Shown: piece by piece, positions 9,772 through 19,154 of the stretch
Numbering within the stretch: position 1 is the stretch's first letter
Layout: each line of letters begins with the position of its first letter
Source: a bacterium
GTDB taxonomy: Bacteria; Cyanobacteriota; Vampirovibrionia; Gastranaerophilales; Gastranaerophilaceae
DNA: 64,000 bases
Direction: 5' to 3'
Assembly (NCBI GenBank): GCA_017542305.1
Contig: JAFXXK010000006.1
Span: forward strand, 62,001-126,000
Notes under the pieces: model-generated
The model's database searches: none
What the model was told of the DNA's origin: nothing
The model's input: the letters and a program-made list of their open reading frames with translations, nothing else
Translations under genes and position numbers: made by a program

Positions 9772-10125
9772 ATGAGAATAAAACGCGGAAATGTAAGTCG
9801 CAACAGACATAAGAAAATCTTAAAACTTGCTAAAGGCTTTATCGGCGCAAGAAGCAGAATTTTTAAAGTAGCTAACACAGCTGTTATGAAAGCATTAAAA
9901 TATGCTTACAGAGACAGACGTACCAACAAACGCAATATGCGCAGACTCTGGATTGTAAGAATTAACGCTGCAGTCAGAGAAAGAGGTATGAGCTATTCAA
10001 GATTTGTTAATGCTTGCAAAAAAGCTAATATCGTTGTTAACAGAAAAATGTTGGCTGAATTAGCAGTAAACGATAAAGAAGCTTTCAATGTAGTTTATGA
10101 AGCTGCTCTTAAAGCTGCAAAATAA
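9772..10125 (+). CDS. rplT: 50S ribosomal protein L20
   Basis: Early-assembling large-subunit protein that binds 23S rRNA domain II and often represses its own operon. The 117-residue sequence starts [20 protein letters not shown], followed by the L20 helix signature [20 protein letters not shown]. Its ribosome-binding site, AGGAGC, lies just after the rpmI stop codon, so the two are co-transcribed. A strong terminator follows. Confidence 0.98.
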   Translation: MRIKRGNVSRNRHKKILKLAKGFIGARSRIFKVANTAVMKALKYAYRDRRTNKRNMRRLWIVRINAAVRERGMSYSRFVNACKKANIVVNRKMLAELAVNDKEAFNVVYEAALKAAK

Positions 10126-10153
10126 GCTATTCAAAGCAAAATTGAATTAAAAT

Positions 10154-10187
10154 AAAAACAGGCTTCGGAAACGAAGTCTGTTTTTTT
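10154..10187 (+). terminator. Intrinsic terminator of rpmI-rplT
   Basis: Stem 10154-10167 pairs with 10172-10185 around a GAAA tetraloop (one G-T pair) and is followed by a T-run. The A-rich 5' flank means it can also serve the convergent gene at 10186. Confidence 0.88.
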
Positions 10188-10701
10188 ATGGTAATCTTAA
10201 CGATACAATTGCATTGATACTCCAATTCCCGCCGCTGTTGTCGCCAATATCCTGTAAATTATACCGCTGCCCTTCTAAGGATACCGAAACATCCTGACCG
10301 AACTTTTGAGTCGCACCCGCAAATATTCCCGCTCCATTTTTCCAAGTGTTGGTCTGATAATCATATTGACCTACATAGTGCGGATTTACATATATTGAAG
10401 TATTTTTACCGACAGGAACATTTATTGTGCAGGGCGAAACCCTGACCTGTGTGGAGAGAAATTTATCATCATATTTTGTTCTTATACGTACATTATGCCC
10501 GACAATGCTCCCTTTACCATAGGGATTGGATTCTTTAAAATCTATTACCCCGAAAGGATCTTTTGTAAAATCCGTTCCCATACCGATATAGGTTGATAAA
10601 CCCTGCGGGAATTTTATGTCAAACCCGGCAGTAGTAAAGTTGCTGCCGTCTGCAGACTGAAATGTTGATGCGCTGAAATAGCCTTTTATTGGTTCCGGCA
10701 T
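10186..10701 (-). CDS. Hypothetical beta-rich protein
   Basis: Unrecognised 171-residue protein. Nearly the whole sequence alternates short hydrophobic strands with Gly/Asn/Asp turns (for example GAGIFAGATQKFGQDVSVSLEG near the end), and it finishes with the strand NWSINAIVSLRLP. This resembles a small beta-barrel or an outer-membrane barrel repeat. No N-terminal signal peptide is visible, which argues against simple export unless the start is elsewhere. GGGGGA lies before the ATG at good spacing, supporting this start. Confidence 0.65.
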   Translation of the reverse strand: MPEPIKGYFSASTFQSADGSNFTTAGFDIKFPQGLSTYIGMGTDFTKDPFGVIDFKESNPYGKGSIVGHNVRIRTKYDDKFLSTQVRVSPCTINVPVGKNTSIYVNPHYVGQYDYQTNTWKNGAGIFAGATQKFGQDVSVSLEGQRYNLQDIGDNSGGNWSINAIVSLRLP

Positions 10702-10773
10702 GAATTATTTTCCCCCGTATTGAATTATCCCTTATTTATATAAAGATTTTTCGCTATAAAAAATTGCTTGTAC

Positions 10774-10802
10774 TTGGAAAAATTTGTAAATTAAGTTATA
10801 AT
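10774..10802 (+). promoter_or_regulatory. Promoter of the HD-domain gene
   Basis: TTGGAA (10774-10779), a 17-base spacer and TATAAT (10797-10802). Because the start site falls near 10809, in-frame start codons upstream of that point cannot be used. Confidence 0.65.
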
Positions 10803-10832
10803 GTTAATATAGCTTTTATAAGGAATATAAAT

Positions 10833-11639
10833 ATGAAATCGGCAAAAGAAGTAGCTACAGAAAATAAGATTTATGACAGGTTAAAAGATTTTCCGGATTG
10901 TCTGAAACTTGTAAAATATTTGTTTGAAGATGATGAATTGCAGGAAATGCAGGATTATTCGAACAATGTTTCAATAAAACGACTCGGTTTCAATGACCAT
11001 GGGCCTGTTCATATGCGTCAGGTAGTCAGTAATGCCGTAAAAATGTTGAAAATATTGCACGAAGCGGGAATTCAAACATCTCTTGAACGGGAAGAAATCG
11101 GTACATTTGAGGACAGCATGTGTGGTGTTATTCTTGCGGGTATAATGCATGATTTGGGTATGTCAATAGGGCGTCAGGGACATGAAGAAATGTCCGTATT
11201 ATTGGCTCAGCCTATTATGAACAGAACTCTGAATCATCTTTTCCCCGATGATTTGCATAAAAGAGTTATAATAAGAGCTTTGGCTACGGAAGCTATAATC
11301 GGGCACATGTCATCAAGAAAAATTCATTCAATTGAGGCAGGAATAATTCTTGTCGCTGACGGTTGTGATATGACAAAGGGCAGAGCAAGAATCCCTATGG
11401 CTTTGAATAAAACTCCCCGTGTCGGCGATATTCACAAATATTCGGCAAGTGCAATTAACAGAATAGGGATTCACAGAGGGGAAAGAAAGCCCATAAAAAT
11501 TGATATTGAAATGTCGGGGGATGTCGGATTCTTCCAGATAGAAGAAGTTCTGCTTACAAAAATTGAATCAAGTCCCGCAAAAGAATATATCGAATTATAT
11601 GCAGGTGTTGCCGGTCAGGAACGCAAATGTTATCTGTAG
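10833..11639 (+). CDS. HD-domain metal-dependent phosphohydrolase
   Basis: 268-residue soluble protein with metal-binding motifs of the HD superfamily: HGPVHMRQV near residues 56-63, the HD pair in GIMHDLGMS (106-107) and a further His near 117. HD proteins hydrolyse phosphoester bonds in nucleotides or cyclic dinucleotides; the substrate here is unknown. The C-terminal third (after ADGCDMTKGRARIP) is conserved-looking but not assigned to a domain. I chose the ATG at 10833 because AAGGAA precedes it and the promoter at 10774-10802 would overlap any longer form. It is monocistronic. Confidence 0.8.
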   Translation: MKSAKEVATENKIYDRLKDFPDCLKLVKYLFEDDELQEMQDYSNNVSIKRLGFNDHGPVHMRQVVSNAVKMLKILHEAGIQTSLEREEIGTFEDSMCGVILAGIMHDLGMSIGRQGHEEMSVLLAQPIMNRTLNHLFPDDLHKRVIIRALATEAIIGHMSSRKIHSIEAGIILVADGCDMTKGRARIPMALNKTPRVGDIHKYSASAINRIGIHRGERKPIKIDIEMSGDVGFFQIEEVLLTKIESSPAKEYIELYAGVAGQERKCYL

Positions 11640-11647
11640 ATAATAAT

Positions 11648-12502
11648 TTAAACCGATTTTTTAAACACCGGAAAACATCCGAAAAGATAGAATTTTTCGG
11701 TGTTACCGTATTCTTTTACTTTCATAATTGGAATATTGAACAAATAATTTATTGATTTTGTTATAGTTCTTTCTTTTTGTGAAAGTTTGATACCGTTTTC
11801 ATCAAAAAATTTAATTATATATTTTTTTGCATTATAAGAATCAGTCTGCTTTTTAGATGAGTTCTTTTTGACAGTTGAACCGGAATTTACTACATAGTAA
11901 TAATTTGTATTGGGAACCGAAACTATTTTGTTTGATTGTTTAATAATTTCAGGAATCCACAAAATATCTTCAAAGTAGACTCCTTCCTTAAACGGATAAT
12001 CTTTTACTAATGTTGTTTTATATATCTTATTCCATACATAACAGCATTTTGGGATATTACAAGCCTGCAATTTTTCTTTTAATCCGATGAATACATCTTC
12101 ATTACTGTAGTAAACTCGGTATTTTTCCGAGTTTGGGCGTTTGCGGATAATCGTTGCACAAGATATATCGCTGTTGTTTTCTGTTGCTGCATTATATAAT
12201 TTTTCATAAAAATTTAAATCTACAAAGTCATCCGAATCTATAAAACCTATATAGTCACCACTTGCAATTTTAATCCCATTATTTCTGGCGGAGCTTTGTC
12301 CGGCATTTTTTTGATTTCTTATTATAACTCGGGGGTCTTTTTGGGCATATTTTTCAAGGATGCTTAAAGAATTATCTGTTGAACCGTCGTTAACACATAT
12401 TATTTCAATATCTTTTAAGGTCTGGTTAATCAGACTGTTAAGGCATTTTTCGAGATATTTTGATGTGTTATATACAGGTATTATAATTGATACTTTTGGC
12501 AT
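11648..12502 (-). CDS. Family 2 glycosyltransferase
   Basis: 284-residue GT-A fold enzyme, probably adding a sugar to a surface glycan at the cytoplasmic face of the inner membrane. The N-terminus has SIIIPVYNTSKYLEKCL, then VNDGSTDNS and the metal-binding GFIDSDDF, the three GT2 signatures. It is close in sequence to the GT2 at 49109-50353. The last residues, FYLFGCFPVFKK, resemble the short hydrophobic-basic tails of the other glycosyltransferases in this window. The ATG at 12502 is preceded by GGGGGGAAAAT. It stands alone, away from the main glycan cluster. Confidence 0.88.
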   Translation of the reverse strand: MPKVSIIIPVYNTSKYLEKCLNSLINQTLKDIEIICVNDGSTDNSLSILEKYAQKDPRVIIRNQKNAGQSSARNNGIKIASGDYIGFIDSDDFVDLNFYEKLYNAATENNSDISCATIIRKRPNSEKYRVYYSNEDVFIGLKEKLQACNIPKCCYVWNKIYKTTLVKDYPFKEGVYFEDILWIPEIIKQSNKIVSVPNTNYYYVVNSGSTVKKNSSKKQTDSYNAKKYIIKFFDENGIKLSQKERTITKSINYLFNIPIMKVKEYGNTEKFYLFGCFPVFKKSV

Positions 12503-12541
12503 ATTTTCCCCCCTGACCAATATTATCATAAAATTTTTTAT

Positions 12542-12570
12542 TTGACATTTTTTGTGAAATTTTATATCCT
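12542..12570 (+). promoter_or_regulatory. Promoter of the DUF4870-like gene
   Basis: Perfect TTGACA (12542-12547), a 17-base spacer and TATCCT (12565-12570). It is back to back with the glycosyltransferase gene on the minus strand. Confidence 0.6.
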
Positions 12571-12595
12571 AAAACCATAGAAAAAGGAGAATTTT

Positions 12596-12967
12596 ATGGA
12601 AAAATTTGTACCGGAATTTAAAGATGATAATGACAGAATGATAATGATTATAATGATTATTGCGTCGATTTTCTTTATGTTTGTCACGCCTATGGTTGTT
12701 TCACTGGCTTTAAAAGATCAAATAAGCGAAAGTTCTTATAATATTTCAAAAGCTTTTTTGAATTTTGAAATACTGCTTCTCATAGTATCTTTGATTTTTG
12801 TAATAATTTGCATGGTACCGATTATTGGTTGGATAGTAGGGTTTGTTTTGGGCAGTATAGTTTGGACAGTTATTTGGATTTTTAATGTTGTTATAGTTCT
12901 TATGGCTGTATTCGCAATTGCACAAAATAAAGAGGTTCAGATTCCTGTCTGGTTCAAATTTGTATAA
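12596..12967 (+). CDS. Small membrane protein, DUF4870-like
   Basis: 123-residue inner-membrane protein with about three transmembrane segments (residues 17-38, 53-78 and 80-108). The segment order, the central SKAFLNFEILLLI and the C-terminal AIAQNKEVQIPVWFKFV follow the DUF4870/Tic20-like pattern, where the family consensus has HGKEALNFQ before a helix and a closing Pro-rich strand. Function is unknown for the family. AAAAAGGAG precedes the ATG. It is probably monocistronic. Confidence 0.65.
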   Translation: MEKFVPEFKDDNDRMIMIIMIIASIFFMFVTPMVVSLALKDQISESSYNISKAFLNFEILLLIVSLIFVIICMVPIIGWIVGFVLGSIVWTVIWIFNVVIVLMAVFAIAQNKEVQIPVWFKFV

Positions 12968-13042
12968 AAAGTAATCTCTTATTGCGCGTATAAATACTCC
13001 TGTTTGTCGGATTAAACCATAAACAGAAAAATTTTTACGGGT

Positions 13043-13600
13043 TTAATAAGTTTTCTTTACAAGTTCCTGCAGATATTGTTTTACGGATTCTGTGATAATC
13101 AAATCAGGTTCCTTGGCTGCAAATTCATCCAAAGCCGTTATTGCCATGACATTATCTCCGTTAAGTTCGTATAATAAACCTCTTAATATTAATCCGAGAG
13201 GATTTCTGTCCTCATAAGAACGCTGAATTTGCTCCTGGGCATATCCGAGTTGGAAATAACATTGTGCAATGTTCTGATAATATCTGAAATTTAAGGGGAA
13301 TTGCTGCAAAGCTTTCTCAAAACAGTCTTGTGCCAGATCAGGCTTTTCAAGTTTCATATAAGTTTCGCCAAGATTATTATAAAATGTTGCACTTGCCTGA
13401 ACATCGGGAGAAAGGCTTATGGCTATTTTAAACTCCTCTATTGCTGAATAATAGGCATTTTCTTTGAGATGTATAAGTCCTCTGTTATTGTGGATATATG
13501 CGTTTTGTTCAGCATCAATGACATATACTTCATCGGTTTTTTTGTAGCCGGAAAGAAATATCGTCGAAATTATTAGAGCTATCAGACAAAACTTTTTCAT
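13043..13600 (-). CDS. Secreted TPR-repeat protein
   Basis: 185 residues with an N-terminal signal peptide (MKKFCLIALIISTIFLSGYKK), but no lipobox Cys at the expected place. The mature part holds about three tetratricopeptide repeats (for example FYNNLGETYMKLEKPDLAQDCFEKALQQFP), which usually mediate protein-protein contacts, here probably in the periplasm. It is the last gene of the minus-strand run that begins with prfA, 23 bases after the MBL-fold gene. Confidence 0.75.
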   Translation of the reverse strand: MKKFCLIALIISTIFLSGYKKTDEVYVIDAEQNAYIHNNRGLIHLKENAYYSAIEEFKIAISLSPDVQASATFYNNLGETYMKLEKPDLAQDCFEKALQQFPLNFRYYQNIAQCYFQLGYAQEQIQRSYEDRNPLGLILRGLLYELNGDNVMAITALDEFAAKEPDLIITESVKQYLQELVKKTY

Positions 13601-13623
13601 ATAATACCTGTTCTTTTATATAA

Positions 13624-14556
13624 TTATAAAAGATTAATTTCCAACCCTTCATAAGCTAAAATGGCATCATTATTTTTAGTTTGATATTCTTCTTTTAATT
13701 TATCAAGCTTCTCATCATTGTATGATGGGTCAAAATGGAAGAATACAAGCTGTTTTGCATTTATTTGTTCTTTACATTCGACTGACATATCAAATGTTGA
13801 GTGTCCGTAACCCTGTTTTGGAACAAATGCGTCCATATAATCTTCCGTTGTATATTGTGAATCGTGGATGATTAAATCACAATCCTTTGCAAATGAAGCC
13901 AGCTTTCTGTCACCGCCATGGTAAGTTTCTTTATCAGATGCATATACAAGAGTTTTACCTTTATACTGAATTTTATAAATCAAAACTCCTTCCTGCGGGT
14001 GTGCGTATGAACGGTAGAACGTTATCAGGACATCATCTTCTTCAACTTCCAAATCTCTTGATGTTTCAATTCTTCTGATAATAGGATTTTTGTTGGGTTT
14101 GAGAATAATAGCATCAGTTTCACTTATGTCATGAATATTTAAGTTTCCGGCTATATCACCTAAATCAAGCGGAAAAGATTTACCAAATAGCAGGGTTGCC
14201 AATTCATCAGCAAGACTTTCATTGTAATTTACGTTCCCATATACATCAACTACGGTTGAACGAATATGGAGCGGTCTGAAGAAAGTAAATCCCTGTATAT
14301 GATCGTGATGGATATGAGATAACAGTACCAGAGCCTTAATTGGGGTTCTGTCTTCATTGGTCGTGCCTGAGATTATATAATCCTGCATTAATTCATCTCC
14401 GACGTTAATCATACCGGTTCCGGCATCAATTATTATTAAATGCCCGCCTACGTTAACTTCGACGCATGACGTGTTTCCGCCATATCGCATAAAATCCTTA
14501 TCCACTACAGGATAACTTCCGCGCACGCCTCTGAATTTTACTTTAAATTCACTCAT
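13624..14556 (-). CDS. MBL-fold metallo-hydrolase
   Basis: 310-residue metallo-beta-lactamase-fold enzyme with the zinc site HIHHDH at residues 81-86, an upstream IIDAGTG strand, and later conserved Asp/His (YASDKE, HDSQYT, FFHFDPSY). The arrangement is closest to the PhnP / cyclic-nucleotide phosphodiesterase-like and RNase Z-like group, which act on phosphodiesters; the substrate is unknown. It has no signal peptide and is probably cytoplasmic. AAGGAA precedes the ATG. It lies 11 bases after the metallophosphoesterase gene. Confidence 0.85.
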   Translation of the reverse strand: MSEFKVKFRGVRGSYPVVDKDFMRYGGNTSCVEVNVGGHLIIIDAGTGMINVGDELMQDYIISGTTNEDRTPIKALVLLSHIHHDHIQGFTFFRPLHIRSTVVDVYGNVNYNESLADELATLLFGKSFPLDLGDIAGNLNIHDISETDAIILKPNKNPIIRRIETSRDLEVEEDDVLITFYRSYAHPQEGVLIYKIQYKGKTLVYASDKETYHGGDRKLASFAKDCDLIIHDSQYTTEDYMDAFVPKQGYGHSTFDMSVECKEQINAKQLVFFHFDPSYNDEKLDKLKEEYQTKNNDAILAYEGLEINLL

Positions 14557-14567
14557 ATCTTTATTCC

Positions 14568-15578
14568 TTATTTGTTCTTTTTAATTTCATATATACCGTT
14601 TTGATCTTTTGGTTCACCCGTATATAATTTTGAAGAGAAAGCCATCATTTTTGCAAGGCTTCGGAGGCTTTCTTTTCCGACATCTTTTTGTTGTATATCG
14701 AAAATTACCTTGTTCTTTTCATTCTTAATGGTAATTATTCTAAAAGCATTAGGATATGAAACAAGTGCAGGTGAACTTACATATAAAACATTATCATGCT
14801 GCGTAATTTTATTTGCATGGTAGTGCCCCTGAAAAACTGCTATCGGGTTTTTATGTTTCTCAAGTAATGCCATGATTTCGCCGGCATTCAGCAGTCTGTG
14901 ACCTTCGCTCGGAAACGGTTCAATAATCGGTACATGCATAAAAATTAAAACAACATCTTTTTTTGATTTATCAAGTTCTTCCTCTAACCATTTAACCTGT
15001 TCCGGATAAATTTCACCGTTAGAGGTGATTCTTGTATCAATTATAGAATCAAGTACAATAATCTTATATCCCTTTTGCGGGCTGAATGAGTAATATGGTT
15101 GTGTAAATTTAAAGGTATTATTTTCACTCAGAATCTCAAGGTATAATTTTTTTGTTAAGTATCCTCCAACACATGGATCATGATTCCCAAATGCAAAATA
15201 CCAGGGATATTTTAAGTTTTTAACATGCGGCAATACTGCCTGTAATTCTTGTTCAAACGGCTTGTCAATTAAATCTCCGGTGAACATTACAAAATTTATA
15301 TCCGGTATTTCATTAATCTGATTTATCGCATCATCAAGTAACTGAGGAGATTCTGCCGTTAGTTTGAATGTTGTGTTGACATTTCTTGTCGAAAAATGAA
15401 CATCCGACACTTGCGCAAATTTTAAATCACTTGCATTGCAACATTCATATCCCCATACCATTAAACCTGCAAGAAGTATTGTAAATAAGCCGCTGAGAGC
15501 ATGGGAAAGCAACGATTTTTTTCTGTTACTTTTCTGATTTATCTCTTTTCTTATTCTTTTTTGTTTGCTCTTGTTCAT
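14568..15578 (-). CDS. Membrane-anchored metallophosphoesterase
   Basis: 336 residues. A very basic N-terminus (KQKRIRKEINQKSNRKK) and one transmembrane helix (about 27-43) are followed by an exported calcineurin-like phosphoesterase domain. Metal ligands are in QVSDVHF (Asp59, His61), FTGDLID (102), GNHD (131-134), MHVP (His215) and GHYH (251-254). The substrate is unknown; relatives act on phosphodiesters, nucleotides or lipids. The start lies 53 bases inside the upstream TPR gene, an unusually long overlap, and no shorter start keeps the membrane anchor intact. Confidence 0.85.
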   Translation of the reverse strand: MNKSKQKRIRKEINQKSNRKKSLLSHALSGLFTILLAGLMVWGYECCNASDLKFAQVSDVHFSTRNVNTTFKLTAESPQLLDDAINQINEIPDINFVMFTGDLIDKPFEQELQAVLPHVKNLKYPWYFAFGNHDPCVGGYLTKKLYLEILSENNTFKFTQPYYSFSPQKGYKIIVLDSIIDTRITSNGEIYPEQVKWLEEELDKSKKDVVLIFMHVPIIEPFPSEGHRLLNAGEIMALLEKHKNPIAVFQGHYHANKITQHDNVLYVSSPALVSYPNAFRIITIKNEKNKVIFDIQQKDVGKESLRSLAKMMAFSSKLYTGEPKDQNGIYEIKKNK

Positions 15579-16575
15579 TCGGTTTTGCCTCTGATTGTGT
15601 TTGAGTTCCTTCTTTGGTATAAATATCCGTTACTTCTTTTCTTTCTTCATTTTGAAGTTTCTCTGTATTAATACTTTTTATTAGGGCTCTTGTTTCATTA
15701 TACTTCTCATTCAATTCTTTGTCATCATCAGATAATAGGATAGCTTTATCTAAATTTAACATAGCATTACTGTATTCTTTTTTTGCAAGATAACATAACC
15801 CCAGATACTTAAATACATCTGATGTCTGAACTTCTTTTGCAACGTCATTTAATACATTGATTGCTTTGGCATAATGACCTCTTCTGTAAAGAATAATTCC
15901 ATGAATCAGCTGATATTCAATATCATTATTTAGTGCCATGGCTGTTACAATTTCCGTTTCGGCATCGCTGTACTGATTCATATTAAGATAGGCTTTTGCT
16001 CTGATAGCATAAGCTACATCACTTTGTTGATTGTAATATATAAATCTTTTTATGGGTTCATTGACCATTTCATATTGTCCGGTTTCAAGATAGCAGATAG
16101 CCATTGCTAACAAAGCCTGAGTAAAAGACGGTTCCATCTGATATGCTCTGAAATAACATTCTATAGCTGCACTGTATTCTTTATTTTCTCTGAAAAATTC
16201 TCCAAGATAATGGTAGACCCAGAAATTACCGCCTTTTGTTGCATCCTGAAGAATATTTCCTTCGGTTATTCTGTCACCGGCAAGTCGGGCGGTCATAGAT
16301 TTATCTAATTCCGGTAAATAACCCGTAATAAAAGATTTTTGATTTTTTGTTCCGAGCTGGTACAGCAAACTTTTTAAAGATAATGTACTATCGGCATTTT
16401 GGGGAGTTAATCTGATAATTTTGTCAAGATATTTAACCGCATCCTCGTAATCCCCAATCAAAGCATTATGAGATGCCATATCCATATAATCTTCAATAAC
16501 TTCTTCACTGCCTGCGTATGCCGGTGTAAAAGCTCCTGCAAGAATTATTAATAACAAAATAACCGATTTCTTCAT
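15526..16575 (-). CDS. Secreted TPR-repeat protein
   Basis: 349 residues with a clear signal peptide (MKKSVILLLIILAGAFTPAYA) and five or more TPR repeats over residues 30-300. The last 50 residues are charged and disordered-looking (ending KKNKKRDKSEK). That tail is encoded in the region overlapping the next gene, whose own N-terminus is also basic there. The ATG lacks a Shine-Dalgarno sequence but has TGATATAAT six bases upstream, so this gene has its own promoter behind infB and probably a leaderless mRNA. Confidence 0.78.
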   Translation of the reverse strand: MKKSVILLLIILAGAFTPAYAGSEEVIEDYMDMASHNALIGDYEDAVKYLDKIIRLTPQNADSTLSLKSLLYQLGTKNQKSFITGYLPELDKSMTARLAGDRITEGNILQDATKGGNFWVYHYLGEFFRENKEYSAAIECYFRAYQMEPSFTQALLAMAICYLETGQYEMVNEPIKRFIYYNQQSDVAYAIRAKAYLNMNQYSDAETEIVTAMALNNDIEYQLIHGIILYRRGHYAKAINVLNDVAKEVQTSDVFKYLGLCYLAKKEYSNAMLNLDKAILLSDDDKELNEKYNETRALIKSINTEKLQNEERKEVTDIYTKEGTQTQSEAKPNEQEQTKKNKKRDKSEK

Positions 16576-16581
16576 AACGGT

Positions 16582-16611
16582 ATTATATCATAATTTTTAA
16601 AATCTAATCAA
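16582..16611 (-). promoter_or_regulatory. Promoter of the TPR / phosphoesterase genes
   Basis: On the minus strand: TTGATT (16611-16606), 18 bases, then TGATATAAT with TATAAT at 16587-16582, and the ATG after exactly six bases. This splits the minus-strand run into a prfA-infB unit and a TPR-onward unit. Confidence 0.6.
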
Positions 16612-16640
16612 TTTATTAAATTAATGATATATTCTCTGTC

Positions 16641-19154
16641 TTACAGACTTTTTCTTTCAACTTCTTCTATAGTTGAAACTTCAATTATATCGCCGACTTC
16701 AATATCATTCCATTTTGCAAACGAAATACCGCATTCAAAGCCTTGTGCAACTTCTTTAACATCGTCTTTGAAACGTTTAAGCTGATCGATAGCACCTGTA
16801 TATATGGTTTCACCGTTTCTGATAAGAACAGCATCTTTAGAACGAACGATTTTACCTTCAGTAACGTAGCAGCCTGCAATTTTGGTTGATTTACCGATAG
16901 TGAATACCTGACGAACTTCAGCTTTTCCGAGTTCAACTTCTTTTGTTTCAGGTTCAAGAAGTGATAACATTGTCTGTTCGATATCTTCTAAGATTTGATA
17001 AATGATGTCATATTTCTTGATGGTTACCCCTTCTTTTTCTGCTGCAACAAGTGCATTCGAGTCTTCTTTAACGGTAAATCCGAGAATTAACGCATTTGAT
17101 GCGGATGCCAGCATAACATCGGCTTCTGATATATCTCCGACACCAACGTGAATAATTTTTGTCGTAATTTCTTTTGAGTCAAGCTGAGCAATAGCCTGAG
17201 AAACAGCTTCTGCCGCACCGTGTGTATTTGCCTTAATAATAAGGTTAAGGTTCGGAATATCTTCTTCGCCTGCTGCGGATTCACGTCTGATGTGAGCCGG
17301 AAGCATAGCTTCCAATCTCTTGTCACGTTCTTTTTCTTTACGTTTTTCAACGATAGATTTCATTTCTTTTTCGTTTTTAACAACTTCAAACTTGTCGCCT
17401 GCCTGCGGAACTTCCGTTAAACCTAAGATTTCTACAGGAGTTGACGGTTCGGCCTTCTGAATTCTTTCGCCGCTGTCTGAAAGCAAAGCTCTTACACGTC
17501 CGCAAGCCGTACCTACAACAACGCAGTTACCGACTCTCAATGTACCGTTTTGAACAAGTAATGTTGCTACAGGACCTTTACCTTTATCCAAATTAGCTTC
17601 AATTACTACACCTGAAGCTTCTGCTTTCGGGTTTGCTTTCAAGTCCTGAACATCAGCTACAAGCAGAATATATTCAAGCAATTCATCAATACCTGTAGCC
17701 TGCAATGCTGAAACCTTAACAGTAATAGTATCGCCGCCCCATTCTTCCGGAACAAGTCCGTGTTCGGTTAATTGCTGTAAAATTTTGTCAGGGTTTGCAC
17801 CCGGTTTATCTATTTTGTTTACCGCAACAATAATCGGTACATCGGCAGCTTTTGCGTGGTTAATAGCTTCAATTGTCTGAGGCATAATACCGTCATCCGC
17901 CGCAACAACAAGGATTGCAATATCAGTAGCTTTTGCACCCCTTGCTCTCATTTCCGTAAATGCTTCGTGACCCGGAGTATCTACGAATACAATTTTCTTT
18001 TCCTGTTTGTCATCAAGATATACTGTATAAGCACCGATAGACTGTGTGATACCGCCGACTTCGGTTGCTACAATCTTGTGTTTTGAAGCTCTGATACTGT
18101 CTAAGAGAGTTGTTTTACCATGGTCAACGTGTCCCATGATACTTACAACAGGAGCACGTTTTTTGAGGAGTTTTTTATCAACTTCGGTTAAGGCTTTCTT
18201 TTCTTCCTCTTTTTCCATTTCTTCTTCAATATAAGCTTCGAGGTCTTCTTCAAGAACTTCAAGACTATATTCTGCACAAATCTTTTTGATTACGTCAACA
18301 TCAATAAGCTGGTTAACAGTAGCCATAACTCCGTTCATCATCAGGAATTTAACTATTTCTGCCGGAGTATGATTAATTTTTTCGGAAAGTTCGCTGATTG
18401 TCATCGCATGAGTTACAACAATTGATGTTATTTCTTTGACTTCTTCTTCTTTTTGAGTTCTTTTTTTATGTTTTTGAGCTGCAGCTTTTTCTAATGAAAT
18501 TCTTTCCTGTTCTTCTTTTTTATTAAACTCTTTATCTTTTCTCTTGGAATTATCGGGACGTTTTCTCTGAGGACCTTTTGATTCATAGATTTCCTGAGAA
18601 ATTATATGACGCTGAATAGGTTGTTTTTTTCTTTGTTCATCCGGTTTTTCGGAAACAGGTTTTGCAGGTTTTTCTGCGTTTTCCGGTTTTCCGTTAAACG
18701 ATTTTTTAGGTCTGTCCTGAAATTTTGGATTTCTTCTGTCCGCAGCATTTCTTTGCGGCATGATTTGCTTGTTTTCTCCTGACGGAGAAGCTTTTCTAAC
18801 GATTTCAATACCTGCTGTTTTGGGTCTTTTAACGACTTCTACGCGCGGTCTTTGCGGTTCTGCAGATTTCGGTTTTGTTACTTTTGTTTCTTCTTTTGCA
18901 GGAGCTTCTTCTTTTGGTTCAACTTTTTCAACTTCTTTTGATTTTTTTACAATGAATGCTTTCGGCTTGGACGGTTTTACCACTTTTTCCCCGTCTGCAA
19001 TAAAGTCCTTAAGCTTCCTGACCTGATCAGGTGTCAAAGTGCTTGAATGAGTTTTTCCGACAATCTGTATCTTTGCAAGTTTATCCAGCAAATCTTTGTT
19101 TGAAATATTCAATTCTTTAGCTAATTCATTTATTCTTATTGTCTCATAACTCAT
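16641..19154 (-). CDS. infB: Translation initiation factor IF-2
   Basis: GTPase that places initiator tRNA on the 30S subunit. The 837 residues start with an IF2_N helix domain (ELAKELNISNKDLLDKL), then a long Lys/Glu/Pro-rich linker (about 70-240), then a second IF2_N module. The G domain begins near residue 340: [13 protein letters not shown] (G1), DTPGHEAF (G3), NKIDKPGA (G4), SAL (G5). Domains II-IV follow. Its start overlaps ylxR by 11 bases, so translation is probably coupled. nusA, rimP and rbfA, the usual neighbours, are absent from this operon. Confidence 0.97.
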   Translation of the reverse strand: MSYETIRINELAKELNISNKDLLDKLAKIQIVGKTHSSTLTPDQVRKLKDFIADGEKVVKPSKPKAFIVKKSKEVEKVEPKEEAPAKEETKVTKPKSAEPQRPRVEVVKRPKTAGIEIVRKASPSGENKQIMPQRNAADRRNPKFQDRPKKSFNGKPENAEKPAKPVSEKPDEQRKKQPIQRHIISQEIYESKGPQRKRPDNSKRKDKEFNKKEEQERISLEKAAAQKHKKRTQKEEEVKEITSIVVTHAMTISELSEKINHTPAEIVKFLMMNGVMATVNQLIDVDVIKKICAEYSLEVLEEDLEAYIEEEMEKEEEKKALTEVDKKLLKKRAPVVSIMGHVDHGKTTLLDSIRASKHKIVATEVGGITQSIGAYTVYLDDKQEKKIVFVDTPGHEAFTEMRARGAKATDIAILVVAADDGIMPQTIEAINHAKAADVPIIVAVNKIDKPGANPDKILQQLTEHGLVPEEWGGDTITVKVSALQATGIDELLEYILLVADVQDLKANPKAEASGVVIEANLDKGKGPVATLLVQNGTLRVGNCVVVGTACGRVRALLSDSGERIQKAEPSTPVEILGLTEVPQAGDKFEVVKNEKEMKSIVEKRKEKERDKRLEAMLPAHIRRESAAGEEDIPNLNLIIKANTHGAAEAVSQAIAQLDSKEITTKIIHVGVGDISEADVMLASASNALILGFTVKEDSNALVAAEKEGVTIKKYDIIYQILEDIEQTMLSLLEPETKEVELGKAEVRQVFTIGKSTKIAGCYVTEGKIVRSKDAVLIRNGETIYTGAIDQLKRFKDDVKEVAQGFECGISFAKWNDIEVGDIIEVSTIEEVERKSL

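Noticed and set aside
12968-13042. Terminator after the DUF4870-like gene
   Set aside because: An 8-bp CTGTTTGT/ATAAACAG stem exists but the loop is long and the T-run is displaced; not convincing.
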